A stretch of DNA of 64,000 nt from Oerskovia sp042887685 (lineage in GTDB: Bacteria; Actinomycetota; Actinomycetes; Actinomycetales; Cellulomonadaceae). Location of the stretch: assembly GCF_042887685.1 (NCBI RefSeq), contig NZ_JBHVOS010000026.1:6221-70220 (forward strand), in the 5' to 3' direction. Below are positions 32,835-42,671 of this stretch, in pieces; positions within the stretch are counted from its first letter, which is position 1; every line of letters begins with the position of its first letter. Both the position numbers and the translations under genes were made by a program. Under the pieces are notes generated by a model, which worked only from the letters and a program-made list of their open reading frames with translations, was not told the DNA's origin and made no database searches.

Positions 32835-32848
32835 GGGGCGCCCTTCGG

Positions 32849-33703
32849 CTACGACGTCGTGACCTGCTGCAGGTGCGCCAGGACGACGGCTTCGACGGCG
32901 CTGCGCGTCCCCAGCACGGCACGGTCGACGCGCGGCATCTGCTCGGCGTGATAGTTGGGTGCGTCGGCCGACCAGTGCACGATCGCGTTGCCGACCAGCA
33001 CGTAGCCGTTGTACCCCTCGGTCACCCAGTAGGCGTCGGCGGAGAGACGCGCGTCCTGGGCGAACGAGGGGAAGGTCACGGTGGTGTCCGCGGTGCCCGA
33101 GACCTCGACGCTGATCGGGTCCCCGGCGCTGACGTAGTCGATCGTCACGGAGGGGCACGACGACGCCCGGTCATGGACGACCGCGTACGCGGACTCGGCC
33201 GCGGCCGCGTCGGTGAAGAGGTGGGCTTCCTGCTGGATCCGCCCACCGGGGCTCATGGTGTCCTGCAGGGCGTAGCCCCCGGTGCCGAGTCCCGCGAGGA
33301 TCGCCGCGATGTCGCAGTCTGCCGGGGACCGGGTGTTCGCCGGGGGCACCCGGGGCTCGTCCCGAAGGATCGTCATGACGTTCCCCTGGATCGCGGGGAT
33401 GCCGCTGAGGATCCCGGCTTCCGGCAGGAGCAGGGACCGGATCGCGGACGGGTCGATGTGAGGTGGCGCAGGCGCCACGACGGACGCTCCCAGCTCGGCG
33501 GTCACCTGCGCGACGTCGTCCCCTGCCGAGGGCACGGTGATCGTCCCGGCCGTCTCGACGGGACCTTCGCTGTCGGCGGGCGCCTCGGTCGCGCACGCTG
33601 CGAGGGTCGCGCCGAGGACCAGCACGAGGCCCGCCCTCTGCGTGGCCCGGCCGAAGGTCGTGGCGGGCCCTGCTCCGACCGATGGACGACGGTGTGCTTC
33701 CAT
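32849..33703 (-). CDS. lipoprotein with PknH_C-like sensor domain
   Basis: About 284 residues from ATG 33703. An Arg-rich start and hydrophobic stretch lead to the lipobox LAACA near residue 38, so the mature protein should be lipid-anchored outside the membrane. The extracellular part has two Cys (ADCDIAAIL, SSCPSV) and FTDAAAAESAYAVVHDR, recalling the mycobacterial PknH-type sensor domain. No kinase is nearby. The ligand is unknown. Confidence 0.65.
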   Translation of the reverse strand: MEAHRRPSVGAGPATTFGRATQRAGLVLVLGATLAACATEAPADSEGPVETAGTITVPSAGDDVAQVTAELGASVVAPAPPHIDPSAIRSLLLPEAGILSGIPAIQGNVMTILRDEPRVPPANTRSPADCDIAAILAGLGTGGYALQDTMSPGGRIQQEAHLFTDAAAAESAYAVVHDRASSCPSVTIDYVSAGDPISVEVSGTADTTVTFPSFAQDARLSADAYWVTEGYNGYVLVGNAIVHWSADAPNYHAEQMPRVDRAVLGTRSAVEAVVLAHLQQVTTS

Positions 33704-33886
33704 GACTCCCCCAGAATGTCCGGACGTCACCGCGTGGCGCGGTGAGATGTCCCCATTCTCGACCGTAGGACACGCGTACCGCATGGCGGCCCGATAACGA
33801 TTCAGCGCCCAATGCCGCGATCCGACCTTCCGGCCGTCCGCTTCCCGGGTCCCCCCTCTGACCAGGGTCGTCGTGCGACCGGGCGC

Positions 33887-34858
33887 CTAGCCCCCCAGCA
33901 GCTCGAGCGCGCGGCGCACGCCGGGCGCCCCGGCCCCGCGCAGGGCCTCGCGGGCCTCGTCGGGGCCGACGCTCGCGAGCAGCATGACGAGCGCGACGTG
34001 GATCTCGCCGCCCGCCCGTGCGAGGACCTGCTCGCACTCGTCGGTGCCGAGTCCCGTGGCCTGCACGAGCATGCGCACGATGCGTGCCCGCAGCTTCTGG
34101 TTGGTCGGGCGAACGTCGATCATGAGGTTCGAGTAGGTCTTCCCGAGCCGGATCATGGTCGCGGTCGAGAAGGTGTTGAGGACGAGCTTCTGCGCGGTCG
34201 CGGCCTTCATGCGGGTCGAGCCCGTGACGACCTCGGGGCCCGTGTCGAGGAGGATCGCGACGTCGACGCGCGAGGCGAGGCGCGCCTGCGGGTTGGCGCT
34301 CACGAGCACGGTCGCGGCGCCCCGCTCGGCGGCGACGTCGAACGCACCGCCGACGTAGGGGGTACGTCCGCTGGCCGCGAGGCCCACGACCAGGTCGCCT
34401 GCGCGCACGCCGTCGGCGTCGCGCCGTCCGAGCTCGACGTCGTCCTCGGCTCCTTCGACGGCGAGCATCATGGCGCCGGCGCCGCCTGCGAGGTGCGCCT
34501 CGAACCACTCGTCGCCCACCCCGTAGGTGGGCAGCAGCTCGACCGCGTCGAGGACGCCGAGGCGTCCCGAGGTGCCGGAGCCGAAGTAGTGCACCTTGCC
34601 GCCGCCGCGCAGCGCGGCCACGGCCAGGTCGACGGCCGCGGTGATGTGGTCGGCCTCGGCCCGGACGGCGTCGGCGACGCCCGCGTCCTCGTCGGTGATG
34701 CGGCGCACGACCTCGGCCGTGGGCAGCAGGTCGATGTCCGTGGTGCGCGGGTTGCGCTCCTCGGTCGGCGACGCGAGCCGGAGCACCTCCTGCCAGTCCT
34801 CGGCGGAAGCGTGTCCGGCCGCGCGGTCCACATGGGCGGCGGGTCGGGTGTCGGTCAT
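33887..34858 (-). CDS. murQ: N-acetylmuramic acid 6-phosphate etherase
   Basis: 323 residues. A SIS-fold etherase with EERNPRTTDID, VHYFGSGTSGRLGVLDA, AVEGAEDD, GLAASGRTPYV and TGSTRMKAATAQKLVLN. It converts MurNAc-6-phosphate to GlcNAc-6-phosphate and D-lactate in the cytoplasm. It is the last gene of an operon in which every stop overlaps the next start (ATGA with anmK). The D-lactate product matches the lactate dehydrogenase encoded 10 kb away. Confidence 0.95.
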   Translation of the reverse strand: MTDTRPAAHVDRAAGHASAEDWQEVLRLASPTEERNPRTTDIDLLPTAEVVRRITDEDAGVADAVRAEADHITAAVDLAVAALRGGGKVHYFGSGTSGRLGVLDAVELLPTYGVGDEWFEAHLAGGAGAMMLAVEGAEDDVELGRRDADGVRAGDLVVGLAASGRTPYVGGAFDVAAERGAATVLVSANPQARLASRVDVAILLDTGPEVVTGSTRMKAATAQKLVLNTFSTATMIRLGKTYSNLMIDVRPTNQKLRARIVRMLVQATGLGTDECEQVLARAGGEIHVALVMLLASVGPDEAREALRGAGAPGVRRALELLGG

Positions 34859-36177
34859 CGGTGCGTTCCCTTCGGCATCGGGGCGAGCCCGAACGGGGTG
34901 TTGGCCAGCACGAGCCGGCGGATGGGCCCGGTGAACGCGGGCCAGACGAGCGGGGTGGGGGGCGTGAGCGAGCCGAGGACCGCGGCGCGGCGGGCGCCGG
35001 TCGAGCGGCGGCGCTGGACGCCCTTGGCGGTGCCTGCGACCCCGTGCGCCGACAGGAAGCCGAGGAGCGCGAACAGGTACGCCTCCTTGGCGTCGATCGG
35101 CATGCCGAGCTGGTCGGCCGTGAGGAGCTCGCAGCCCTCGGGCAGGTAGGCGCGGAGACGGGCGAGCAGCGTCGGGTTGTGCGCGCCGCCGCCCGAGACG
35201 ACGACGCGGCGCACCTCGCGCTGACGGTCGACGTCGGGGTCTGCGTCGGGGTCGGCCCCGGGGCGCCGGTCGGCGGACGTGCTCTGGGCGACCGTGAGGA
35301 GACCCTCCGCGATGGTGACCGCGGTGAGCTCGGTGAGGGTCGCGACGAGGTCGGGCCCCGTGAGGTCGGGGCGCACGGACGCGAGCTTGCGCGGCACGTA
35401 GGTCGCGTCGAACAGCTCGCGGCCGGTCGACTTGGGGGCCTTGGCCGCGAAGTACGGGTCGTCGAGCAGGGCGCGCAGCGCGGCCTGGTCCACGGTCCCG
35501 GCGGCGCCCAGGGCTCCGTCGCGGTCGAACGGCTCGCCCGTGAGCCGGCGGGCGGTGAGGTCGATGAGGCAGTTGCCGGGTCCGGTGTCCCACCCGGTCA
35601 CGGGCGCCTCCACCTCGCCGACGAGCGTGACGTTCGCGATCCCGCCGATGTTGAGCGCAGCGCTCAGCCCGGCCGGCGCGCCGTCGGGCGACTGCGGGTC
35701 GCGGCCGAGCCACAGCGCGTCGAGCACGCTCACGAGCGGCGCTCCCTGGCCGCCCGCGGCGATGTCGGCGACGCGGAAGTCGCTGATGACGGGCCGCTTG
35801 GTGCGCTCCGCGATCCAGGCGGCGTTGCCGAGCTGGAGGCTGCCGTGCGCGCGGGCGCCGACGACCCAGTGGTAGAGCGTCTGCCCGTGCGACGCGACGA
35901 GGTCGACGTCACCGCCTGCGACGTCGTCGATGGCCTGGCGTCCGGCCTTGCCGAACTCCTGCCCGATGAGCGTGTCGAGCTGCGTGACCTCGCCCATGTC
36001 GACCGCGGCGGGCGGCAGCGCCTTGAGGATGCGTTCGCGCAGCGCGGCGGGCCACTCGTACTCGGTGTGCCCGAGGGGCCGCATGCGCAGGACCCCGTCG
36101 GGCCCGAGGTGGAAGTCGGCGGCGGCCGCGTCGATCGCGTCGACCGACGTGCCGGAGGACAGGCCGAGGACGATCAT
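34855..36177 (-). CDS. anmK: 1,6-anhydro-N-acetylmuramic acid kinase
   Basis: 440 residues. It begins VLGLSSGTSVDAIDAA (family MSGTS-type phosphate loop). DLVASHGQTLYHW, ALNIGGIANVTL and GWDTGPGNCLIDL follow, then VVSGGGAHNPTL and MPIDAKEAYLFALLG. It hydrolyses the anhydro bond and phosphorylates to MurNAc-6-phosphate, feeding MurQ. An Asp/Pro repeat (GADPDADPDVD) is inserted near residue 310. It overlaps nagZ and murQ by 4 bases each. Confidence 0.94.
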   Translation of the reverse strand: MIVLGLSSGTSVDAIDAAAADFHLGPDGVLRMRPLGHTEYEWPAALRERILKALPPAAVDMGEVTQLDTLIGQEFGKAGRQAIDDVAGGDVDLVASHGQTLYHWVVGARAHGSLQLGNAAWIAERTKRPVISDFRVADIAAGGQGAPLVSVLDALWLGRDPQSPDGAPAGLSAALNIGGIANVTLVGEVEAPVTGWDTGPGNCLIDLTARRLTGEPFDRDGALGAAGTVDQAALRALLDDPYFAAKAPKSTGRELFDATYVPRKLASVRPDLTGPDLVATLTELTAVTIAEGLLTVAQSTSADRRPGADPDADPDVDRQREVRRVVVSGGGAHNPTLLARLRAYLPEGCELLTADQLGMPIDAKEAYLFALLGFLSAHGVAGTAKGVQRRRSTGARRAAVLGSLTPPTPLVWPAFTGPIRRLVLANTPFGLAPMPKGTHR

Positions 36178-37724
36178 CGGGTCACCTCCGAGGTGAGCGC
36201 GGTCAGCTGCCCGACGGCGGCGCGCGCGTTCGCGCGTCCGGTGCCGCAGGCGACGACGACGGTGGTCCGGTCCCCGAACCAGGCGGGGACGGCGTCGGGG
36301 AAGCCGGTGTGGATCGCGACGAGGCCCGGCCGCGCGGCGCGCAGGGCGTCGAGCATGCCTGCCTCGCGGCTGCCCGGGACGGGCTCGCGCGTCACGACGA
36401 CGAGCGGTCGCTCGGTGGTGGCCGAGATCGTGGCGAGCACGCCCTCCCACCCGGCCGGGTCGGAGAAGGAGTGGAGGGTCGTGTCCGGGAAGGCCGCGAC
36501 GAGCGCGGTCTGGACGTGCTGGGCGGTGCGCCCGGCGGCGTGGTCGAACCGCTGACGCAGGTCGACGACGTCGGGCGCGGGGCCTGCCGGGTCGAGGTGC
36601 GTGGCGGGTCCGTGGACACGCACGGCACGCTCGGCGGCCTCCTGCCCGACGGCGGCGAGCGCCTCGAGCGCGGCCGTCGCCTCCGCGGGGCCACAGGTCG
36701 TGCCGGCGGACGCCTGGCGCTCGCGCACCCGGCGCACCGTGCGTGCGGTGCGGGCCGCGGACGCGCGGAGCCGCTCGATCGTGACGCGGCCGTCCTCGAC
36801 CGCGGCGAGGAGCGCGGCCTGCGCCTGGCGGAACAGCGCCTCGTCGTCGCGGCCGACGGTCGTGCCGAGGCACAGCAGGTCGGCGCCGCCCTCGATGGCC
36901 TGGACGGCGACCTCGCCGATCCCGTCACCGCCCGTGACGGCACCCATGTCGAGGGCGTCGGTGATGATGGGGCCCTCGAAGCCGAGCTCGCGCGCCAGGA
37001 CGGCCGCGGCGGGCTCGAGCGAGACAGGTCGAGGACCGATCGCGGGAACCAGCAGGTGCGCCGTCATGATCGAGTCGATGTCGACGTCGGGCTCGAAGGC
37101 CCGCACGAACGGCGGCAGGTCGCGCTCACGGATCGTGGCGAGCGGGTCGTCGACCACGGGCAGCGACAGGTGGGAGTCCACGTCGGTCGCGCCGTGCCCC
37201 GGGAAGTGCTTGCCGCACGCCCCGACGCCCGCACGGTGCAGGCCCTGGACGAACGCGGCGCCGTGCCGGGAGACCAGCCCGGGCGTCGCGCCGAACGCAC
37301 GGACGCCCACGACGGGGTTCTCGGTCCGGGAGTTCACGTCGAGCACCGGGGCGAGGTCGAGGTCCACCCCGGTCGCGGCGAGGAGCCGTCCGAGGGCGAG
37401 CGCGACCCGCTCGGTGAGGTCCTCGTCGTCGACCGCCCCGAGGGCCGCGGCCCCCGGGATGCTCGACCCCGTGACGGCCTCGAGGCGGCTGACGTCCCCG
37501 CCCTCCTCGTCGATCGTGATCAGCAGGTCGGGCGAGACCTCGTGGAGGTGGGCCGAGAGCCTGGCGGTCGTGGCGACGTCGGGCGTGTTGTACGCGAAGT
37601 AGACGACTCCCGCGAGCCCCTCCTCGCAGGCCGCGAGGAGCCAGCCCGGGGCGTCGGTCCCCGTGAAACCGGGGAGCAGGACGCCGTTGACGGCGCGCAG
37701 CGCGTCGTGGTGCACGGTGGTCAT
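36174..37724 (-). CDS. nagZ: GH3 beta-N-acetylglucosaminidase (NagZ type)
   Basis: 516 residues from ATG 37724. ITIDEEGGDVSRL, the GH3/NagZ signature CGKHFPGHGATDVDSH near 180 with the catalytic His/Asp pair, and ITDALDMGAV with the nucleophile Asp are present. A second alpha/beta domain (about 350-516) follows. There is no signal peptide, so it acts in the cytoplasm on GlcNAc-(anhydro)MurNAc disaccharides brought in by the ABC genes. It overlaps its neighbours by ATGA on both sides. Confidence 0.92.
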   Translation of the reverse strand: MTTVHHDALRAVNGVLLPGFTGTDAPGWLLAACEEGLAGVVYFAYNTPDVATTARLSAHLHEVSPDLLITIDEEGGDVSRLEAVTGSSIPGAAALGAVDDEDLTERVALALGRLLAATGVDLDLAPVLDVNSRTENPVVGVRAFGATPGLVSRHGAAFVQGLHRAGVGACGKHFPGHGATDVDSHLSLPVVDDPLATIRERDLPPFVRAFEPDVDIDSIMTAHLLVPAIGPRPVSLEPAAAVLARELGFEGPIITDALDMGAVTGGDGIGEVAVQAIEGGADLLCLGTTVGRDDEALFRQAQAALLAAVEDGRVTIERLRASAARTARTVRRVRERQASAGTTCGPAEATAALEALAAVGQEAAERAVRVHGPATHLDPAGPAPDVVDLRQRFDHAAGRTAQHVQTALVAAFPDTTLHSFSDPAGWEGVLATISATTERPLVVVTREPVPGSREAGMLDALRAARPGLVAIHTGFPDAVPAWFGDRTTVVVACGTGRANARAAVGQLTALTSEVTR

Positions 37725-38665
37725 CCCTTCACCGACCCAGCGGTCAGGCCGGAGGACAGGTTGCGCTGCACGAGGACGAAGAAGACGATCACGGGCAGCG
37801 TGATGAGGGTCGAGGCAGCCATGACGGCGCCCCAGTCGGTCGTGTTCTCGCCGAAGAACTTCTGCAGACCGATCGGCACGGTGTACTTGGCCGACTGCTG
37901 CAGGAACGTCAGGGCGAAGATGAACTCGTTCCACGCGGTGATGAAGGAGAAGACGCTCGTGGCGACCACGCCGGGGGCGACGAGCGGCAGCAGGATCTTC
38001 CAGAACATGCGACCCCACGAGGCGCCGTCGAGGTACGCGGCCTCCTCGAGCTCGACCGGGACGGCCGCGACGAAGCCGCGCAGCATCCAGATCGCGAACG
38101 ACAGCGAGAAGGCGATGTAGACGATCGTCAGCCCGAGGAGCGAGTTCAGCATGCCCAGCGTGCGCATCTGGAGGAACAGCGGGATGACGAGGGCCTCGAG
38201 CGGCACCATCTGCACCATGAGGACGAGCACGAGGATCGACTTGCGGAAGCGGAACGTGAAGCGGCTCACGGCGACCGCTGCGAGCAGCGCGAGCACCGAC
38301 GAGAACACGACCGCGCCGATCGCGACGACGATCGAGTTGCGCAGGTAGTGGCCGAACCCGCCGTCGTCGATCACGGTCACGAAGTTGTCCCACGTGACCC
38401 CGGCAGGCAGGATCCGCGCGCCACGCGTCGCGGCCTCGGGGTCGATCGCCGAGGAGAACATCCAGTACGCGGGGAACAGCGCGAAGGCGAGCAGCGCGAC
38501 GATGCCGACGACCTTGCCCGCGGTGGGCAGGGGACGCTTGCGCGCCTTGACCCGCAGGAGCTGCGGGGGGCGCGGGGCGAGCGAGGCACGGTCGTCGGTC
38601 GCTCCGCCCCCGGAGCCACCGGCCGCGGACGGGGTGCTGGACGGGGTACCGGTCAGGGCGCTCAC
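37721..38665 (-). CDS. ABC sugar permease, MalG type
   Basis: 314 residues from GTG 38665. A Ser/Thr/Gly-rich start leads to six membrane segments. The permease EAA loop reads EEAAYLDGASWGRMFWKILLP, just before the last segments. The final residues QRNLSSGLTAGSVKG are typical of MalG-like subunits. It pairs with the MalF-type permease and the binding protein upstream. No ATPase is in the operon, as in actinomycetes with a shared MsiK-type ATPase. Confidence 0.92.
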   Translation of the reverse strand: MSALTGTPSSTPSAAGGSGGGATDDRASLAPRPPQLLRVKARKRPLPTAGKVVGIVALLAFALFPAYWMFSSAIDPEAATRGARILPAGVTWDNFVTVIDDGGFGHYLRNSIVVAIGAVVFSSVLALLAAVAVSRFTFRFRKSILVLVLMVQMVPLEALVIPLFLQMRTLGMLNSLLGLTIVYIAFSLSFAIWMLRGFVAAVPVELEEAAYLDGASWGRMFWKILLPLVAPGVVATSVFSFITAWNEFIFALTFLQQSAKYTVPIGLQKFFGENTTDWGAVMAASTLITLPVIVFFVLVQRNLSSGLTAGSVKG

Positions 38666-39678
38666 AGCTCCTCCTCCTTGAACAGGGTGCGCATGTACAC
38701 GACGGTGATACCGAGCAGGATCAGGGTGAGCAGCACGGCGATCGCCGATCCCATCCCGTACTTGCCCTGCGCGAAGGACTGGATGTACGACCACACGCCG
38801 AGGTTGAAGACCTCCTTGTTGCCGCCGTTGCCGCCGGGCATCAGGTAGATCTGCGTGAAGACCTTGAAGTCCCAGATGGTCGACAGGATCGTCACGACCG
38901 CGAAGACAGGGCGCAGGATCGGCGCGGTGATGGTCCAGAACCGGCGCCAGGGCGTGGCCCCGTCCATCATCGCGGCCTCGTGCAGCTCCTTGGGGATCGT
39001 CAGCAGTCCCGCGAGGACCGTGATCGCCACGAAGGGGAACCCGTGGTGGACGACGTTGAGGGTCGCGATCGCGTAGAAGCTCAGACGCTCGGTGAACCAG
39101 TTCGTGGTCGCCGGGTCGATGAGACCGACCGAGTCGAGCACCGAGGAGACCAGACCGTTGAGCGGGTCGAAGATCCAGATCCACACGTACGTGCCGGTGA
39201 TGGCCGGGACGGCCCAGGCGACCATGATCGCCGTCGAGCAGACCGTGCGCCAGAGCGTCCCGAGGTTGTTGAGGAACAGCGCGACGGCCGTGCCCAGGAC
39301 CACCGTCAGGACCACGCACGCGACCGCGAAGCCGATCGTGTTGGGCAGGACGACGGTCCACAGGAACGAGTCGCCGAAGATCGCGGCGTAGTTGTCGAAG
39401 CCGACGTAGTTCGACTCGCCCGAGGCGATCTGCCGCAGGCCGTAGTCCTGCAGCGAGATCATCACGACGCGGGCCAGAGGCCACAGGAGCAGGACGCCGA
39501 GGACGCCGAGCGCGGGGGCCAGGAGCAGCCAGGGGCGCAGCGGCGACTTGTGGCCGAGCACGCCGTGCATGCCACGTCGGCCGACGCCGCGGCGCGGGCT
39601 GGAGGAAGGGGCCGGGGCCGGTGCCCGGCGCGTCAGCTGGTCGGCCGACGCGCCGGGAACCTGGTGCAGATCTGCCAT
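38662..39678 (-). CDS. ABC sugar permease, MalF type
   Basis: 338 residues. A Pro-rich cytoplasmic tail is followed by six membrane segments and the EAA loop HEAAMMDGATPWRRFWTITAP. It forms the channel with the MalG-type subunit, whose GTG start overlaps its stop. It lies 7 bases after the binding-protein stop. Confidence 0.92.
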   Translation of the reverse strand: MADLHQVPGASADQLTRRAPAPAPSSSPRRGVGRRGMHGVLGHKSPLRPWLLLAPALGVLGVLLLWPLARVVMISLQDYGLRQIASGESNYVGFDNYAAIFGDSFLWTVVLPNTIGFAVACVVLTVVLGTAVALFLNNLGTLWRTVCSTAIMVAWAVPAITGTYVWIWIFDPLNGLVSSVLDSVGLIDPATTNWFTERLSFYAIATLNVVHHGFPFVAITVLAGLLTIPKELHEAAMMDGATPWRRFWTITAPILRPVFAVVTILSTIWDFKVFTQIYLMPGGNGGNKEVFNLGVWSYIQSFAQGKYGMGSAIAVLLTLILLGITVVYMRTLFKEEEL

Positions 39679-39685
39679 GGGTTCG

Positions 39686-40993
39686 TCAGGACCCGAAGGT
39701 CTCGTTCATGTCGGCGGCCGCGGTGTCAGCGGCCTCCTTGACCGTGGCGCTGCCCGAGAGGATCGACTGCAGCATCGTCTCGACCGTCTTCTTGCCCTGG
39801 ATCTGGCCGTAGAGCGGCGTCACCGGGACGGAGGCGCCGGCCTCGACCATCTGCTGGGCGAACGGTGCGACGAGCGGGTCGTTCTCCTCGATGACCTTCT
39901 CCAGGAGCGAGGTCTGGCCGGGGAAGTAGCCGGACTGGTTGCCCCACTCCTGCGCGAACTTGCCGGTCGTCATCATCTCGACGAACTCCCACGCGAGGTC
40001 CTGCTTCTCGCTGGCCGCGAAGACACCCAGGTGCGACCCGCCCAGGAACGAGTCCGACAGCCCCTCGGTCTCGCCCGGGATGGGGAACGCGCCGATCTTG
40101 TCGGCCATGTCCGGGACGTCCGTGAGGATCTTGCCCGGGGTCCAGCTGCCGGAGATCATCATGCCGACGTTGCCCTGCTCGAAGTTCGACAGGAGGTCGG
40201 TCTCCTTCCAGGTCGTCGCCGCGGCGGTCGACAGACCCGCGTCGGTCGCGAGGCCCGTGTAGAACTCGAGGCCCTTGACGGAGTCCGCGGAGTTGATCTC
40301 GGACGTCCAGGTGTCGCCGTCCTTGACGGCCAGGTCGCCGCCCGCACCCCAGATGAAGGGCATGGCGCCGTACTGGGAGTCACCGGCGATCGGGAAGGGG
40401 ATGAGGCCAGGGTTGGCGGCCTTGAGCGTCTCGGCCGCGGCCTGGAGCTCGGCCCACGTCGTCGGGACGGCGATGCCGGCCGCCTCGAAGAGGTCCTTGC
40501 GGTAGACGACCGAACGCACCCCGGCGTACCAGGGCATGCCGTACTGCGCGCCGTCGAGCGTCGCGGACTCGACGAGCCCGGGGACGAGGTCCTCCTCGAG
40601 GCCCGCGTCCTTGATCCGGTCGGTCAGGTCGGACAGCGCGCCGACGTCGGCGAACTCTCCCGTCCAGGTGGTGCCGAGCTCGGCGACGTCCGGCGTGGTG
40701 TTGCCCGCGATGGAGGTCGTGAACTTGTCGTGGGCGCTGGCCCACGGCTGGAACTCGATCTGGAGGTCTGCGCCGGTCTCTTCCTTGAACGCGGTGGTGA
40801 CCTCGTCGAAGAAGGCGTCCCCGTCGGGGTTGGTGCCCTCCATGATCCAGACGGTGAGGGTCTCGCCGGTGTGGTCGGCGGAGGCTGCGTCCCCCGTGGC
40901 CTCGCCGCCGCTGTTGTCCCCGCCGCCACACGCGGTGAGGCCGAGCGCCAGGAGGAGGGTGCCCGTGACGGCCACCGTGCTGCGTCGCTGCAT
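39686..40993 (-). CDS. ABC sugar-binding lipoprotein
   Basis: 435 residues from ATG 40993. Signal peptide with lipobox LTACG near residue 22. It is a family 1 extracellular binding protein (ETLTVWIMEGTNPDGDAFF, FQPWASAHDKFTTSIAGNTTPDV in parts, then MMISGSWTPG). As first gene of the NagZ-AnmK-MurQ operon it probably captures muropeptide sugars such as (anhydro)MurNAc or GlcNAc-MurNAc; the ligand is inferred only from context. Confidence 0.9.
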   Translation of the reverse strand: MQRRSTVAVTGTLLLALGLTACGGGDNSGGEATGDAASADHTGETLTVWIMEGTNPDGDAFFDEVTTAFKEETGADLQIEFQPWASAHDKFTTSIAGNTTPDVAELGTTWTGEFADVGALSDLTDRIKDAGLEEDLVPGLVESATLDGAQYGMPWYAGVRSVVYRKDLFEAAGIAVPTTWAELQAAAETLKAANPGLIPFPIAGDSQYGAMPFIWGAGGDLAVKDGDTWTSEINSADSVKGLEFYTGLATDAGLSTAAATTWKETDLLSNFEQGNVGMMISGSWTPGKILTDVPDMADKIGAFPIPGETEGLSDSFLGGSHLGVFAASEKQDLAWEFVEMMTTGKFAQEWGNQSGYFPGQTSLLEKVIEENDPLVAPFAQQMVEAGASVPVTPLYGQIQGKKTVETMLQSILSGSATVKEAADTAAADMNETFGS

Positions 40994-41089
40994 GCCGTGA
41001 CTTCCTTTCTGGTCGGCTGCCGCGTCGCGGCCAGCCGTTCGTCCCTGCGGACCTGATCGTTCGTGGGGGCGCCGGATCGTCGGCGCCCT

Positions 41090-41120
41090 TCGACTCTGAA
41101 ACAAACTTACATCAGGTTGG
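41090..41120. promoter_or_regulatory. upstream region of the binding-protein operon
   Basis: An AT-rich stretch with TGAAACAAACTTACATCA (41097-41114). The TGAAAC element recurs before the kinase gene at 42685, so it is a candidate RpiR/MurR operator shared by both operons. Confidence 0.4.
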
Positions 41121-41350
41121 GTGTTCGTGAAGATTACCGCCAAAGAGAGGCAGAGGGAAGCCGCTCGCGAAGTTGTGACCTGTTGGTGACCTCGGCCCGG
41201 CGGCACGTGCCGCCGCAGGCGGGGCCGGCAGTGGAGCCACCGGGCGAGGCCACGGGCCAGGTCGCCGAGCGAGACCGCCGGACAAGGCCACCGAGCTTGG
41301 CCGCCGGGCGCGGCAGGCCGGCGCCCGGCGACGACCCGACGGCTGCCACG

Positions 41351-42400
41351 TCACGGCACGCGCGCGGTCCACTCCTCGGTCCCGAACTTCGTGCGCACGA
41401 GCTCCTCGGCCTGCGCACGCTCGTCAGCGGTCACCGCGCCGTCGACCGTGCGGTACCGCGACCGGAAGTGCGCCTTGAAGGCCTCGATGACCTCCTCGCG
41501 CGCCATGCCCGTCTGCGAGCGCACGGGGTCGACCCGCTTGTTGGCGCTCTTGGTGCCCTTGTCGCTCATCTTCTCGCGACCGATCCGCAGGACCTCGAGC
41601 ATCTTGTCCGCGTCGATGTCGTACGCCATGGTCACGTGGTGCAGCACCGCTCCCCCGCGCAGACGCTTCTGCGCGGCGCCCGCGATCTTGCCCGCCGGGG
41701 ACGCGATGTCGTTGAGCGGCTTGTACGTGGCGTTCACGCCGACGTCGGCGAGCGCCCCCAGCACCCAGTCGTCGAGGAAGGCGTACGAGCGCTCGAAGCT
41801 CAGGCCCTCGAGGAGCGAGGCCGGCACGGTCAACGAGTAGGTGATGGTGTTGCCGGGCTCGACGAACATGGCCCCGCCGCCCGAGATCCGACGGACCACG
41901 GTGATGCCGTGCTTCGCGGCCCCCTCGGGGTCGACCTCGTTCTTGAGCGACTGGAACGACCCGATGATGACGGCGGGCGCGCCCCACTCCCAGATGCGCA
42001 GGGTGGGACCGCGCCGACCTGCGTCGAGCTCCTCGGTGAGGACCTGGTCGAGCGCGAGGTGCATCGCGGGCTGCTCGGGCCCCTCGTGGATGATCTCGAA
42101 GACGTGGTCGTCCCAGCCGGTCGCGTGACCGAGCGCGCGGCGCACGGCGATCGCGACGGCCTCGGGCGAGAACCCGACCATGGTGATGTCGTCCGTGAGG
42201 ACGGCCTCGATCGCATGCGTCAGGTCGGCGACCGTCGACGTCTCGGGCAGCCCCGTCAGGGCGGCGTTGATGTCGTCGAGCGCGTCGTCGGGCTCGAGGA
42301 AGAAGTCTCCGCTCAGCGCGACGCGGGACAGCCTCCCCTCGTCGGTCTCGACGTCGACCGCCACGAGCTTGCCACCGGGAACCTTGTACTCGCCTCTCAT
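41351..42400 (-). CDS. lipoate-protein ligase with N-terminal accessory domain
   Basis: 349 residues from ATG 42400. The first 85 residues (YKVPGGKLVAVDVE, SGDFFLEPDDAL) look like the accessory domain that is C-terminal in E. coli LplA or separate as LplB. The catalytic BPL/LplA domain follows, with VVRRISGGGAMFVEPGNTITY and the likely catalytic Lys in SPAGKIAGAAQKR. It attaches lipoate to lipoyl domains of dehydrogenase complexes. It sits between two peptidoglycan-sugar operons without an evident link. Confidence 0.85.
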   Translation of the reverse strand: MRGEYKVPGGKLVAVDVETDEGRLSRVALSGDFFLEPDDALDDINAALTGLPETSTVADLTHAIEAVLTDDITMVGFSPEAVAIAVRRALGHATGWDDHVFEIIHEGPEQPAMHLALDQVLTEELDAGRRGPTLRIWEWGAPAVIIGSFQSLKNEVDPEGAAKHGITVVRRISGGGAMFVEPGNTITYSLTVPASLLEGLSFERSYAFLDDWVLGALADVGVNATYKPLNDIASPAGKIAGAAQKRLRGGAVLHHVTMAYDIDADKMLEVLRIGREKMSDKGTKSANKRVDPVRSQTGMAREEVIEAFKAHFRSRYRTVDGAVTADERAQAEELVRTKFGTEEWTARVP

Positions 42401-42671
42401 GGTCTCCACGGTACGTGCCGCAGGACGAGGGTCGTCGCCCCTGGGTCGTCCGGGCCGACGGGCACCTGGTGACCTGGACCACACGCAGGAGTAGCCTCCA
42501 AGCAGCGGGGTCGCGCCCCGCGCCCGAGGAGCCGGCCGAGGACGTCGTCGAGGATCCGGCCGGGAGCCCGGTGCAGAGCGCGGTCGAGGGCCCTGCGGAG
42601 AGCCCGGTCGACGGTGCCGCGCGAGACCCAGGCGCGAGGTCGGGTGAACCTCCTGGCACTTTTCTCCGCAA
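42401..42671. other. gap before the kinase operon
   Basis: No convincing gene. A 90-codon plus-strand frame at 42415-42687 is Pro/Glu/Ala-rich with imperfect repeats of the GCCCGGTCGA kind and no ribosome site or recognised family. It is more likely spacer or a decayed coding end. Confidence 0.3.
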
